From Nyssa sinensis (Eukaryota; Streptophyta; Magnoliopsida; Cornales; Nyssaceae), in the NCBI GenBank assembly GCA_008638375.1, contig CM018031.1, positions 2,393,001-2,457,000 of the forward strand: a stretch of 64,000 nt of DNA, written 5' to 3'. The notes beneath the pieces were generated by a model, which was not told where the DNA came from, ran no database searches, and saw only the letters and a list, made by a program, of their open reading frames with translations. Of this stretch, positions 45,656 through 59,900 are shown one piece after another (position 1 is the first letter of the stretch; each line of letters opens with the position of its first letter). The translations under genes were made by a program, and so were the position numbers.

Positions 45656-45669
45656 CTCCTTGTATAGAA
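45656..45669 (-). promoter_or_regulatory. Possible TATA box of the dirigent gene
   Basis: The minus strand reads TTTCTATACAAGG about 100 nt upstream of the start codon, at a spacing that leaves a leader of about 70 nt. The motif is a weak match to TATAWAW and was chosen by position. Confidence 0.3.
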
Positions 45670-47107
45670 ATGAATTGAGTTATCAGATTATCATGGAGTT
45701 GTTGTGAGACTCATAAGGTGGTGAAGTTGTTGGGAATTATGTTAGTTGTGAGAACTTTAATTACTCTGATTAAGGTATTGTTATTAGCTGCTGATTTTCT
45801 TGAAGGACACATGGCATGAAGTGAGGCGTGGGGTCTGATTTATAATGTGTTCCATTCTGGAGATCATCTACATTAAGATTAACTGATGCTACATAATCAG
45901 AATCATCCATTTAAATTTTGGAATTTTTTTGCCTGGGTGGCTAATAATTATTTGGTATATATAGTGGGAGATGGTGGGTGTCCTCAGTGTGGATAGTACA
46001 ACAAAACCACAAATATGAAAAAAAAATGTAATATTAGTTTTTTTTTTTTCCAGATAATTCAAGGGTCTCTGTTGGATTATAATGGTATAAATCCTGTACA
46101 ATGCGGGTAAGACTTTCCATCCTTTTCAAATTCTGCCAAGTGCAAGAGCCTTGTACACCGAGTAGACCTTTTATTACATCTCTCAATAAGGTGCATGCCA
46201 TTAACAATAATCACCTGCCCTATTAACAAGAAAGAAAGAAAAAAAAACCTCTGATTGCTTCATTTTAGAGAATTATGGGAGAGAGAGAACTGAGAAGATT
46301 CAAATCTTGAAATTTTCATTGCTTATGACTCATGGAAACAAAGAACTGCAGTTAGTTAAGTTAGTCTACAAAACTATTGGGAATAGTTTTCAATTCAGAA
46401 TCAATTTTTTTTTCAATAATTGAGTTGCTTATGACTCAAAATAGTGATTTAGCTATACTTTGACTTTTCAAAAAAAAAAATCATATTTATAGCATCCACT
46501 CGAAGGTTAATGACAAAGGAAACGGGAAAGCCAATCTAATCTTAATGAAATAGGAAAATCCAATGAAATTTAGTAGGCAAAGAGCTTATTATTAGAACCA
46601 CTGGTTGGGTCCATATCACAAAGCAGATCACCAAGGCTGTGCAGAAATGTTGAGCAGACACCCTACTACTCTCGCGCTTACTTAAGCTCCAGCACCACAC
46701 AGTATAAAATGTTTCTTTTATCAAACATATGGTGCTCCACAAAAAAAAAAAAAAAAAATCTCACAACGAATATCAGATAATACAATCACAGAATACTAAA
46801 AGAAAAACACAAGCACACAGAGTAAAACAATTATCTCATTCAATACGAGGCAACTATGCTTCTTTTGTGCTTTGTTGCAGTTATAGAAGAAAAGCAAATC
46901 AAAGAAAGAGAAGGGAACTTTATTCTTAATTCACTGATCACAAAAAGTGTGAGTCCTTATTTATATTTTACATTGGTCTGAGGCTTAAATAGGAAAATCT
47001 AGACCTTTCAATAACAAATGAAGAAAGAATAATAACAAGGACAATACATACAAGAAGGGACATGGAGCTGTGCTAAAGTTTACATTTAAAGAAGGAAAAA
47101 AAAAAGA
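45670..47107. other. Dirigent upstream region and SERINC 3' flank
   Basis: No supported gene. The part nearest 47107 is the expected 3' UTR of the SERINC gene. A run of A at 46741-46758 and several T runs are present. Confidence 0.4.
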
Positions 47108-49537
47108 TCAAGGTAAAGCTGAGTCATCTGATTGCTGCGCAGGCTCTTCATGATCCACAACTTCGGTCTGTCTCACAACAGGGTAAATCAATTTCCATAC
47201 TGCATCAAAAAAATGAAAAGAGTGTTAGCAATTTGCTGATTACCCACTAGAATTTTTATGTTCCAATTTGGCACGAGTCAATCTGACTCCTAGAACCCAA
47301 AACCCAAAGTGATTTCTTTTGCAAGTAACTGAATTTTACAATGGACCTTTTCCACAGTGCAACAATATAAAAAATACATTACTGTCAAAGAAAACCTGGC
47401 AAGTTCACTTAGCCATTAATTTGAGTCGTTAGAAATTTTTAGTTATTAGGCTTGACGAAAATTGCATTCAAACCTAGGTCATTCAAAGTGACCAAGAAAA
47501 TAGCCAAGCTTTGAGTGAACTTAGTAGCATGGAAGTCCAAAAAAAAAATATCTGCAGTATTTGATTTATCATTTTTTGAGCAACTGTCATATATTATATA
47601 TGTTGTGTCTATATGAACTTAGAATGAGTTGCAAGCAAAGTATGAGTAAGGAAAATTGGGTTATGAAAAATTTGGGATCTATGCACTCGAAGTACTTAAC
47701 CCATGGATGAGAAAATATTATGTGTAGACAATTTGGGGAGGAAGATTTATGCAGAAATTCACTTACAGTATATGGATGCTGCAAACCACTCATTAACAAT
47801 TTTCACCCATGTACTAGCCCAACCAACATCAATTCTCCACCTGTTGTTTTAAAATGCAAACATGAACTCAAGATATATATGATAGGAAATAGGATTTAAT
47901 TGAATCGGAATAAATGATGAGAGTATCTGGTTCTTACTTCCTTGTTGAACTATCTAGGTTCCAACTGATGAATAGCATGGCAAAGTACATGGCCCCCAAG
48001 GAGAATATCAGGTGGAAGAACCCATACTTGTATGGAATATCATCCTCCAGTTGAACTTCATCTTTGCGAAACTAGACAGCATATCATAAATTCTCTATTA
48101 TTTCTAATTAAATAAGAAGAATATGTGTCTATACATGTGTGTGTTCTCATTACGGAGCAGTCATTCAACTGCACCAATAAACATGTTTAGAAAATATCTG
48201 TCCATATTTTGTGGTTTCCAAACAACTGTGAAGTTTCATAACATCAACAGAGAAGTTCTATTCACCTGAAATGATTGTGAATCAATCCCTGTGGAAAAGG
48301 TTGCTATGACAATTGCACAAATACCAATGAGGAAGCCCTAGAAGCAGTACGAGGGAAACATAACAACCCAGTAAGGAGGTTAGCATAATCCCATGCAAAT
48401 AATCAGAGATTATTAGGTGACCTGTAAACCAATTTTGTGTGTTACACTTCCTTCTTTGAGGTAGCATTTTTATGCATCCAAGTGCATAGAGTTTTGGGAC
48501 TCCCAAACAGACTCCTGATGTATTTGGACATATTACAGAAATAGAATCATTTTTTTTATCGAGCATCTGAGATAGTAGGATAGAATTTTTTTATAGCACT
48601 TATTTGTTGCATATAGTGGATCATTTCAATGACTTTGAGAAAGAACAATGTTCCCACTTCTCAATATCATTCATGGTGATAGCTATTGCATTTGATGGAT
48701 GCATTCCAAGAGATGAGCTTGTCCCTCCAAATGCATTGAAGACAAATTGAAAGTATCATCTATCCTTAGGATGTCCAAATGTATCCTTTGGCTTCGTTGT
48801 TACAAAGAAAAGCAAATATTAGGAAAATGACTGTATAGTTAGTGAAGAAAGAGGCACATTTCATATCTGTTTTTGGATAATGAATTGGATTGAGCCATAT
48901 CTTTTCCCTTCAATTTAAGGCGATATAAAACTCATAAACTACAAATTGGAGTTTCTAATGCTCAAAACACCAGGCTAATTGGTGAGCTATTCCCTATATC
49001 TACTTTTTTGCTTGAACAAACACAGCCTCAAGTGGGACCTGAATCAAACTAGGCAACTCTTTCATGTTTCCCCGACACAATCATGACCTTAATTAGCTTG
49101 CAGCTGTTCCGTCATTTTTAGCAATGAGAGTAAGTTAATTCTAAGCTACAAAGTTAGCAGTTTTACTATGGGTTTTAATACCAAACAGTGGAAAAGTACA
49201 ACATCAAATAAGTAAAACAGCATGATCTTAGGTTGCTAATTGCATAACTTTTCATAGCTTACTGAAAAATTCAATTGGGACAAAAAGAGAGAAACATAAA
49301 TTCTGCCAAGTCTTACAAGTACATTGGTCCAATCAACATGTCCACTCTCTTGCTTTTGTGGGCTGCATTTATCAGTTGCAGGTTCACTGTAAAACCATAT
49401 GTTACAGCACAATAATTAGATATATATATGTCTTGAGGCAAATTTTAAAGTGGTAATATAAATGTGTAGTGCAATGAAACTAGAAGAAGGCCAGGAGCCC
49501 AACTTTTCTCATGGGATCCACCATGTCCATCTAATTC

Positions 49538-49574
<37 letters not shown>

Positions 49575-52500
49575 TAAAAATTAAAAGCTTATGAAATATG
49601 TTATGGGAGTGAAGAACCTATAATTGACAAAAGTGGTGGTCAAAGTCGCAGTCATTCCACTGTGTTGAACTCTCTTTATTGATAAGAAAAAGAAACAATT
49701 CTAATTGATACATTTAAAGAAAGGGGGGAAAATCCAGTACATGAGGCTCCCGCCACTGCAAGGACTGAGTAGGGTTAGATGTACGCAACCTTAGGCCTGT
49801 AAGCGGAGAGGTTGTTTGTGTGAAATGATACATTTTAAACAATTCTCTAAATATGTTGGCTGATAAGTCAAAAAAAAAAACTTAGCTAATTAGATATGGC
49901 ACAAATTAGAATCTCAAAGCCAATATTTGAAACACAATTAATATCCATTTTTTGTAACACTTGTTTAAACTCTAGACTTACCAATGAAATAGATTGCAAG
50001 TATGCTCATTATTTGAGAAGCTTTTAAGCAAACACCGATAATTTGTGGTAAACATTTTGTCTCTATTGAAATTTAGGATATTATCCATCATATTAAATAT
50101 ATCAAATAAATATATGATGGCTAACATAATACTTGAATCATTCATTCAATCATTTTCCAAAAATAATTTCAACAATAGTTTTACCACTAGCTCTCACCCC
50201 CAATAGGAATGGTGTAAGGTTCAAAACCTAGTTGGGACATGGGCGCGTGTGTCTTGATACTAATCAAAATAATGATGATAATGACAACAATGATAATTGA
50301 ACTAAAATATTTTTTTTGTAAATTGAATAATATAAGGTTCAAACATAGTAGACTTCATTTCCATTGCCAAGCTAACTGAACAAAAAGCAAAATCTTTTAA
50401 GAATTGCCCAAATTTTCAACTTTCAAAAATAAATACAAATGTGCAGTCAAGGTCTTGGTAAAAAAAAAAGCCATTACCCAGTGTTAATTCCCACCAATGC
50501 CGGGAAGGATAAACTGGAGACAGACCAAGCAATAGCCCCCCTAATCAAGGTCTTGACTAAAATTTACAGAGCAAAATTAAATTTTATATATTTATTCCAC
50601 CATTAAGAATAACATATCATGCATCTTACTTGCAATCAGCAAATCTATTATTTGAACTAGACATGAAGTGGAAAAGAAAATCATCAATCTATAACATAAA
50701 TTTATTCCTAGATAGTAACACTAGCGCTTCTGACTATATGATACAAGTCCATCATCGAATGAAATGAACTAGTACTCATAGAATAGAATATTTCAATCGA
50801 ATCCAAAGTAACCACTAAATGTATAAGAAATCTAACCTTCTGATAGCAGACCAACAGAGGAAAACAATGTAAGAAGCCATAATCCCTGAAGATAAAAGAC
50901 CTCGATTTACCTGCTCTAAGCATCCGCATTATTACATATCAGTTGCAGAGTACCAAATTGGTATTGCACAAAATAACTACTTGGTAGAAGAGTGCATATT
51001 CTTAAGCTCTAAATAACTGTCACATTGAAATGTTAGACATAAATTGATTAAATGCATTGCCCGCGGCAGAAATATTAAGATAACTAAGTTGTGGAATTTA
51101 TAAACCTTTTTTCATGTAAATGAGGATTGGATCCATAGAAAACAATTTTTTTCCTACAAATCTGCAGGGATTTCTCATTTCCTTTAACATGGTCATTCTC
51201 CTAATGTAACTGCTTATTCAGATCTATATGGATTAATTGAAGAGACCATCAGGCTAATGATTAGAACCACATCGTGCACTCCTAGTTATGTGAGGACAGA
51301 AGATGTTTGATCAACTATTTCTATCTTCTTATCTTGTTGACTATGTCAAGGAATTGAACAGTAAATGAAAACGTTGATTGAATAATGAAAATTTTTCACC
51401 AGTTATTTAGAAGAAACAAACTTCACAAGACTTCTAATGCGAAGGGGAAGACACGAGAAGAACCTATTACATTTTTTATTTTCAAGACTCTTTTTCTTGG
51501 ATAGAAACAAAACTGGTTTTCCATATTATTATTGTGTTTTGACCTTTCCATGTGGTTATAAAATTTTCATAAATATCTTTCCTTCTAGAGAATCGGGCTC
51601 TCAAAGAGATATATCATCTTTGCCATTGAGGTTCCTGAAACAAAGAAGTAGTTATTTTAAATAAGGGTCAGGTGCTTGAATAAATTGGTACCTCTTTGTC
51701 CACAAATTTCTCCGCAGATGATTGTTAAAACAATCTCTTTGCCCCAACCTAGACTGCAAACTACAAGTTAAAATATGAACACATGCCTACTTTGAAAATG
51801 GGTTACCATTCCTCATTTATTAATGATGCTTTTAAGCTATTATTCTGCTTGGTATTTATCTGCATGGAAGATTTCTTGAAGATAGATTCAAGTGTCGTAT
51901 CTTTAGTAACAATCAACTCTTCCTGGTTGTTACCAATGAATGGCGTAGCGCTCTTCTGTTATAATCTTGGAACAGTTCAACAACACCACCCAGTGACTGC
52001 TCATTTTGTCATTTTGACCATCTTCAAAGCTAATCACCTCTAATTTCAATACTAAGCTGCCACTTGGATTAACCATGCCAATACGTGATCAGGACACTTG
52101 AACAAATAGACATCTGACTCTAGCAAAATCTATGAGTAATGTTTTGGAAACTTTCCCTCAAATTCACAACAAATAAATGTCTCCATTGCTGATGCTGTCT
52201 TAAAGTTAAGTTGGTCAAGTCATTTTAATGCATTCTTGCAGCCTGTTACGATTGATTATGAATGCTCTATTAGTTAAATTGGAGTCCTAAGGGAAGGTTG
52301 GATTTTATAACTCATTGAATTATAGTTACCACTATAGCATCATGAGAACTTGAGATCAATTGTATTGAATGACCAAGATAAAATCTTGGTTAAAAGTTGT
52401 ACTGAATAACCTCTATCTGAAATCGACGATACTTCTCAGTTCAATACAATGAATTATGGATACAAAAATATCTTGTTCAAAGGACCTGTGGCTGGCAGGT

Positions 52501-55500
52501 CTCTGTCATTAAAAAGAAGAAGAAGAAAGAAAACATGTCTACAACCTTGGCATACATGTAGATGAAATGGAAATTCTTTGAAGGCATACCTTTGAATGTA
52601 AGGATATAACCATCATTACTACTAGCAAAATTGCAGTCCATGTGATGAAGAATATGTTGAGAGTGCATGATGGGCCAGGGGCATACAGAGAGTACATCAC
52701 CACAATTCCACATAAAGAAGCAATGTAAAATAGTGTTGACATGAACAATCCAAAGAAGCAGCTGTATGTAAAAGCAGAGTTGAGATGTCAGAAATCCCAC
52801 TATAAACAGTATCATGGAAGTAATCTGATGCAATCATGATCATATTTTTCAAAAGTTCAAGGAAAAGAAGTTTCTGACGTTTCTTTAAGGTCGATTCCAT
52901 TCCTATTATGTGCATTGCACAAGTGTGACCACAGGCCTTATACAATAATGAAATGAGAAGTACGCAAAAGAAACATGATAGACGATACACTAGAATTCTC
53001 CGCTGAAAGATAAGCCATGAATAATAAAGAACATGGCTCATATTGAGATTTCCTTCACAATCAATGAAGTCAATGTTGAGACCTTGATACACATTATTAG
53101 CCCATTCTCTAACAGCTTAAGCTTTTGGAGCAATTGGTGATTTAACATGGTATCAAAGCGTTGGTTATGGGCTCCATTTGCATTTGCATTCTCTTCTACT
53201 TCACATTCATATGTGGTTTCTTTGCCTCTCCATGCGCGAGTCCGAGGTCGCACGTGAGGAGGAGTGTTGAGAGCTTAATATAAATTGTTAGCCCATCTCT
53301 AACAGCTTAAGCTTTTAGAACAATTGGTGATTTAACAATCAATTGGCATCTTATACATCATACACCGTAGATGATAGATAATGGCTGCACCGCATACAGG
53401 AAGCTCATACCTTTGCCGCCTCCTCTCATTGGGCATCCAGTAGTTATTCCACCATGTGATGAACTCAATGACACTTATGAGTTGGAGAAGAAGAAAAATC
53501 CTACACCATGTAAAGTAAAAACTGAAACTTAGTCATAACATAAAAGGATAGAAAGTGATAATGAAAACTTATCTGCAACACACCAATGCCCTCTCAATCT
53601 CAGTGGGAAATATAACTTTGAGCTAATAAAGCAGAGTCAAGTTCAGTGGGAAATCCACGTTGTTACAAGTGCCTTTTTTTGGTTCCTCCAGAAAATCTTA
53701 GCTCATTGAGATATCTAAACTCACCAAAAAGTTTGTCTCATTGGTTAAACTGTTTCAATATGGGGTTGTTCTTGTTTATGTCTAACAATTTCACAAATAT
53801 TTCTCTTCTTGAGGTGTTGATCCACTCTTACAGGGAAGACAAGAAAAACAATAAGCACACAAACTAAAAGTGTTATGCTGGATGAAGTCTTTATTAGAAA
53901 CCTGGAATGCAACAGTATTTCACTGCACCATAGATCACAAGTTATAATAAAGAAAGTTCATTCAAGTAATCAGCAGGAGTAGAACAGTGGGAAGAACAAA
54001 TCTTAATCCATTTTTTCAAGTTTATGCAATGAATTACGAGGATAGTGCTTTTGGTAAACAAGGATGGTGGTAGAAGAATCAGAAGGCAAGTTGAGCATTG
54101 GTACTGCTGCACTGCAAAACTATTATAGTTCAAACAAATATTTCAGATTATTATAGAGATTAAACTAAATGTATAGATACTTGATCATTTTAGGTATAAA
54201 CATCTAAACAAGGGATTGGAATATTACCCTGCACCAACACGAGCAAGTTCACCTGCAAGAAAATATTAATAACCTTAAATTTATGGTATTGCATAATGCA
54301 GGTAAAGAGAATATATAAAAGTCTTCCATGCAAAAGGAAAATTCAATTGTAACAGAGAGCTGTTTTCATAGAGCTCCAAAGGTAAAAGTGTTCATGCTTA
54401 TAGTGTGAGTTTTCTTGGTTTCTTCATTAGTTGGCAAATAGAGTTGAGGATGTAAATTGAATATAAATTGACATGAACCAGCATTAAAAGGTCTTTAACT
54501 GACACGTACCATATAATTGAACAAAATCTGAGGGAATAAAGAATGGAATCACTAGTGAGACGATCAATAAGACAAATTTCAACGCCCACCATCCAGAATG
54601 CCATGTGCTGCGAGCTTCGTACAACTTGCTTGTTTTACACGTTGTCAGAAATATTATAAAGAAAAATATCTGAATTGCATGTCAAGGATGCTAGATGGTG
54701 CAGAAAAAATAATGAAATTGACCATAAATGATAAGGAAAACATTGACTATAAGGAATCTTCCATTTTTTTAAATCCTCAACTGACACATCGTAGTTTTCA
54801 ATCACTATCAACTTATGATCCTTCACATTGACTGTTGAGAGCTTTAAGGGTGTCAAAAAGATGTCCAGGCCTGACAAAGGGTGGGCATAAAACCTTCTTG
54901 GCAGCCTTGAGCCGCATTAGAGACACTCTAAACTATGTTTGTTTGATTCAAATCCGGTCAGGCAAGATTCAGTATAAAAACCAGTTGGGATCTGACAGCA
55001 TGCAGCCAATAGACCTCTGTATTAAGAGAGAAAAATTCTGCTTTTCCAGAATTATACATGAGAACAAAACCACTTAAGAGCTAGCATTGATGGAAGATAC
55101 CCTGTAACTGAATACTTCTATCACTATTTAGTTACCATCAGCTGATGCATAAGAGGCTCAAACTTCAAAAACCAAAATTCCAGCATTTATCTTTTTGTCC
55201 CTGATGACTAAAGGTAATGCATTTAAAAATTCCTCACAAGAAGAAAAGTACTTATTATACTTCTAGAAGAAAGATACGAAACATCCTAAACTCACACGAA
55301 GAACTCCCATTGTACAAAAACAATCACGTCCCCCAATGCCACAAGCTTTCAAGTCTGCAGAAAATTTCAAAAAACAAAAGAAACAAAACAGCATCATGTA
55401 CTGATCCTATCTTATAAAAAATGTTTTTTTTAAAGTCCAGCTCTTTGTAGAACAGGTAGTTCAAATGAAACGACATAGATATATTCAAGATTCTAATTAA

Positions 55501-56077
55501 TATATTTTTTTCGAAAGAACCTAATTTTTGAACAATCCATTTGTATGCTGACTTGCTGAGCAATCAAAAACAGGGAAAATGGAAATAAAAAGAAGAAGAA
55601 AGAAACAGCAGCATATTTTAGAAATCCCCATAGTGTTATAAAGAAGAATGAGGCTTGCAAAGGAAAATGTTTTGAGCTACCTGTGGATATTGAAAAAGGT
55701 ACTCAGGCCACATAAGTTCAAAAAATTGCACAAGTATTTGCAAATTATTTGATGAAAACATTGCCTAATTTTCATATGAAGATTTTTTTTTTTAAAACAA
55801 GTTGTCATTACAGTTTTAGTGGGAAGAACTTTGACTTACAATGGAGCTGAGGGAAAACCCTTTGTCCATAGTCGCGAACAAGCCATGCAATAAGATTTAT
55901 TAACAAAAAGATAATGCCATATGAATAGCGTGCTCGTAGGGACTTCTTCCTTTCTACTGAGCATTCAACACTCTTCTGCTCCAGTGGTCCAGTTTGTTCT
56001 GCCCATGGAACAACCTCAGAATTTCTAGGTTTGATTTCTACCATCTTAGCCTCGACTACTTCAGCAGATTCAATCAT
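47108..56077 (-). CDS. SERINC/TMS family multi-pass membrane protein
   Basis: Serine incorporator family (TDE1/TMS), proposed to aid serine and sphingolipid handling in membranes; the biochemical role in plants is unproven. Twelve coding exons, all GT/AG and in phase: 56077-55840, 55354-55278, 54669-54510, 54252-54228, 53500-53411, 52761-52590, 50910-50837, 49386-49317, 48337-48266, 48071-47938, 47840-47767, 47199-47108, giving 425 aa. The acidic N-terminus (about 50 aa) precedes a run of about ten hydrophobic helices. Recognisable family blocks are RVSLGCF, EARSTWHSGWWALKF, VIEFITWWNNYWMPNE, GIVVMYSLYAPGPSC, GIMASYIVFLCWSAIRSEP, FSTGIDSQSFQ, DDIPYKYGFFHLIFSLGAMY and WASTWVKIVNEWFAASIY. The closest Arabidopsis relative is probably At4g13345. 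One exon is only 25 nt (ELARVGA). Introns carry a TRIM and a SINE. Confidence 0.93.
49706..49839 (-). mobile_element. 5'-truncated Au-like SINE with target-site duplication
   Basis: About 107 bp (49719-49825) between TGATACATTTAAA (49706-49718) and TGATACATTTTAAA (49826-49839). On the minus strand the body reads ACCTCTCCGCTTACAGGCC, then GCAGTGGCGGGAGCCTCATG, matching the 3' part of Au-type SINEs. It lies in a SERINC intron. Confidence 0.65.
53069..53342 (+). mobile_element. Miniature LTR retrotransposon (TRIM/SMART-like), 264 bp
   Basis: Left LTR 53074-53147 (74 bp) and right LTR 53265-53337 (73 bp) both start TGTTGAGA and end GGTGATTTAACA. Immediately after the left LTR is TGGTATCAAAGC (53148-53159), a primer site for initiator tRNA-Met with one change from TGGTATCAGAGC. 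A purine tract (GAGGAGGAG) precedes the right LTR. Flanking pentamers GTCAA (53069-53073) and ATCAA (53338-53342) are the likely target duplication, one mismatch. The 117-bp interior has no coding capacity. It lies in a SERINC intron. Confidence 0.8.
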
Positions 56078-56960
56078 TCTGCAGCATCAAGTACTACAAG
56101 CTTCAATAACTAACATAATAATAGGAGCTGCATAAACGGAGAAAAGATTAAAAAAGGAAAACAATGTGCTGGAAAACAAAACCAAGTTATATATTTATCA
56201 GTAATACTAACAAACTTCCTACATCACTAACCCACCCAGTACATTTCCAAGATAATCTTGATTGTGGTTGAACAACATTGAGCCCAAGCATTAAAATGTA
56301 GCTAGTTACTTTTACACCCAAAGAAAATCTAATCAAAGATATTTTATTAGATAAATGTATCCATTGTGATAGGAAAATACACTGCCAAAATCCGCCAACT
56401 AAAGTGGAATTTTATCTTCATATTCACATAAGACAGTAAGATTTCAAAGCTACATTAGTACAAGCAATGAGTAGTATCCACTTTTCTACTTTAGGATCAC
56501 TTCTCTTCATGAGAGAAGAAACTGCATCCTAATTCATATAAGAAAAGACCCTCTGATGTTCTAAAAAAAATGTGATTTTTCCAGTCTCATTGACATAATC
56601 CCCGCATCGCTCCCCATTTGAGAAAGACTTTTTTCAACAAAACTAAAAGTTATCTCCAGAAAGTCTAAGAAAGAGTTCTCAAGAAAAAATCCAACTAAGC
56701 CTCCATAAAAAAAAATTGCCCAAAACATGAAACTCAAAATATATGAAAATAAACTGCAGAACAATATCAACAGCAATGTTAATAACAATAACAGTAACAG
56801 TAACAACTAACAATGGAAATGATAATAGATTATGACATTGATAATGGAAGCAATAACCAGTTAATGCTTGAGTGAAGAAAACTAACCTTCTTTTTCTTGG
56901 TTTGGAGTGTTAGTTGAGGCTTTACACACTCCTCAGCAAGAAGAAAGTGAATGAAGCTTT
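56078..56960 (-). other. SERINC 5' UTR: leader intron and untranslated first exon
   Basis: An untranslated exon at about 56960-56887 ends with donor GTTAGT (56886). The intron ends with CTGCAG at 56079, one base before the start codon at 56077. The exon's own 5' end is not defined by sequence. Confidence 0.55.
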
Positions 56961-59900
56961 TTGGGCAGGACTATAAATACTTCGAGAAGCAGCAGTTTAA
57001 AAGGGCTATTTTAATCAAACTGCTATCTAGGCTCATAGCCATTGGATTCTAAGACCATTTGATTTGATTTCGTTCTCCATGATGTCATGACGCTCAAACC
57101 AACTCTAGTGAGCTCTACTTGCTCCTTAAATATAGTAAATATGATTTTGATTCATTGAAAAGAGAACATCCATGCCAATAAATAAAAGAAAATAACAAGC
57201 CTGATTTGTCACATGCACAATATAATGGTCCTGAATTAGCCCACCGACTAAGTGGACTGATACTACAAAGCCTGCCTTCTTGCTTCCTCTGACTGGGAGG
57301 CCGAGCACCATTCCTTCAACTAATGGTGTTAATGCACCTTCTTCCTTTCATTTCAAAAAGGAAAAAAGAAAAAAGAGAAGAAAAGAAAAAAACTTGCAAT
57401 AATATAAATGAAGCTTTTGACTGTACCAAATGATTTTATTTTATTTTTATCAATATTCCCTGTCCCACGCAATTTTAAACATATTTATCACACTCACAAA
57501 ATTGACAAAAGCGTCTTCTCGACAGAGAGGCATTATTTGAGAAGAGGTAAGAAGACACTTCGCTAAAGAGGGTCCTCAATTTCATAAATTTGGTAAAAGA
57601 ATTATATAGAATAGGGAAAATTGATGAAAAAAGTCAAAAACTAAAAAAAAAAATGCCATAGCCACATATTGAATAGTTGAGAATCCAAGAAGTTTTTTTT
57701 TTTTTTTCTCTTTTTCCAGTAGTAAAATTCCAAGCTTTCTTTTCATTTTGTTCGTCTTTATCAACAATAATGAGTGAAAGAAAAACTAATACCTCAAATT
57801 GCAACTAATAGTCTTCTTGCTAGCCAAAAGAAGGGAAAATAATTATAAAAAATTGCAAACTCTAAACTCAAACTCATATTAAATTCATTTTGTTCAAATT
57901 CAAATCCAAATTTACAAAATACTATTCATCAACTTAGTATTCAAAGCTAAATTTAAAATTTTTAAGACGGTATGATAAATTTTTTTTTCAAAGGTTTGAG
58001 TAAAATTTCAGTGAGAATCACTTCATATTAAATGAAACTTTTTCAAATTCGAGTAAAATTCTGAATAACTATTAAAAATGACCTTGAATGACACGAAAAG
58101 ATTAAAAATGTCTTCTACAAAAACCCTTTTCAATTAGAGAACCATTTCTTCCGATTTGGTAATAGGTTTTATTTAAATAAAGTGAGTTTGCCTCTTGTTT
58201 CATCGCTCTTTTTGAATAACCTGATATATATATATATATATCTATCTCACAAGACTTGCTGTGAAAGCATTAGTATCTCCAATCCAACAACAGGCAGAAA
58301 AAAGTCATATGAACAAAGTTACAAGAAGGAAGATAAAGATTGATTGTTGATGAAGATTGAGGCAAGACAAACAGAGGAAGACAAACAGGGGGGCCAACAA
58401 GTTTGACTGTCGCTCACATCTTGTTGGCTTCAATCGGGCCCTCATTCCGCGCTTGGAGGAATTTCTACTGACCGTTGGCAGAGGGGGCGGTGCTCGAGAA
58501 TGTTTTCAAAAGTTTCTTCCCAGAAGCAGACCCAGAAATCTAATCAAGCCATTAATCATATTTCCATACTCGAGCTGATTGTAGCCGTCTGATTTTTGCA
58601 ATAATTCTATCACTTGGATTAGCATCTCAATTATCGATTAAAATAAGATTAGTGAAACTTGAAGTGCGGTCCATTTTTATGTCTCTAAAAAAAATATTCC
58701 CCGTGTAAAAATCAATATTAAATATATATATATATATGAGAGAAAAATAATTGATTAAACTTCCAATGTAGCTGAAAATAATTTCAATTTGAGGTGTTCA
58801 AAGCATGAAATTATAAATAAATAAATAAATAAAGAGACAATACTACTAAAAATTCAAATTTAAATAAAACAAAGTATTTAATTATTAGATAATTTAATAA
58901 TTAAATTTTCATTCAACCCAATCACAAAATTTATAGTTCTTAAACCATTGAAATGTTAAAATGTTACAAAATCTGAGGGTTTGTTTGAAAAAGGTTAAAA
59001 CTGATTTTATAGAATACAAATGAACTGATTTAAGATTTTGCAGTTATTTGATAAATATTTTTTAACAGTACATTAATTCATATCTAGTCCTGAAATATAT
59101 ATTAAACCTGAACAAAATTAGATCAGAAAATAGTTAATTTTCTTAAAAATCAGATAACTTAACGAGAGTGCTTCTGACCTAATCCAATTTGAAGAACTTC
59201 TAAACACTTCTGAGTGTCTTAAAGTTACTCCTAATGTCCATATCAAATAAGTTATTACTGTTCAAATTTGGCACAATAGTAAAATTAACCGTTTTAATGG
59301 TGTGCTATTTTCTTTGCTATATTATGATAATGTCATTTTCAATATTATATATAGCATCATGAATAATACAATACTATCAATGTCTTGGGGCCATTTTGAT
59401 TAAAAATGATAGTTAAAAGTTGTGATTAAAAAGAAAAAATAATTGTACTAAAAAATAGTATCTTATACAAACAAACATGTTTGCATGTATCACTAATATA
59501 TTTTATCTGATGCCCAGTAGCCACCATTGCAACCCTCTAGAAGATTTGGTAGATTGGTTTACTGTGACTATTGGTCTAGTGCCGCCCATGTGCTCTGCGG
59601 CTCTTCCTGATCCATATGTTACTGAATCCTCGTCACTTTTTTTCTGTTTTTGTTTGTTTGTTTTCACACAACTTTTCTATTTTTAATATGAAGTGAACTG
59701 GTTTTCATGATATTATTATTATGAATATATGGTGTTTTGTTAGGTGACTTATGATTGGGTTTAGGTGTATCCTTTAGAATGATCCAATGAACTTGTGACT
59801 TGACTTGTTGTGGGGGGGAGGGAAATGGATTTGGTGAAAGTTGGCAGGAAGTGTACAGAGGAGCCTCCTTCCACAAGAGGGTTTTGGATTGAAGTTAAGG

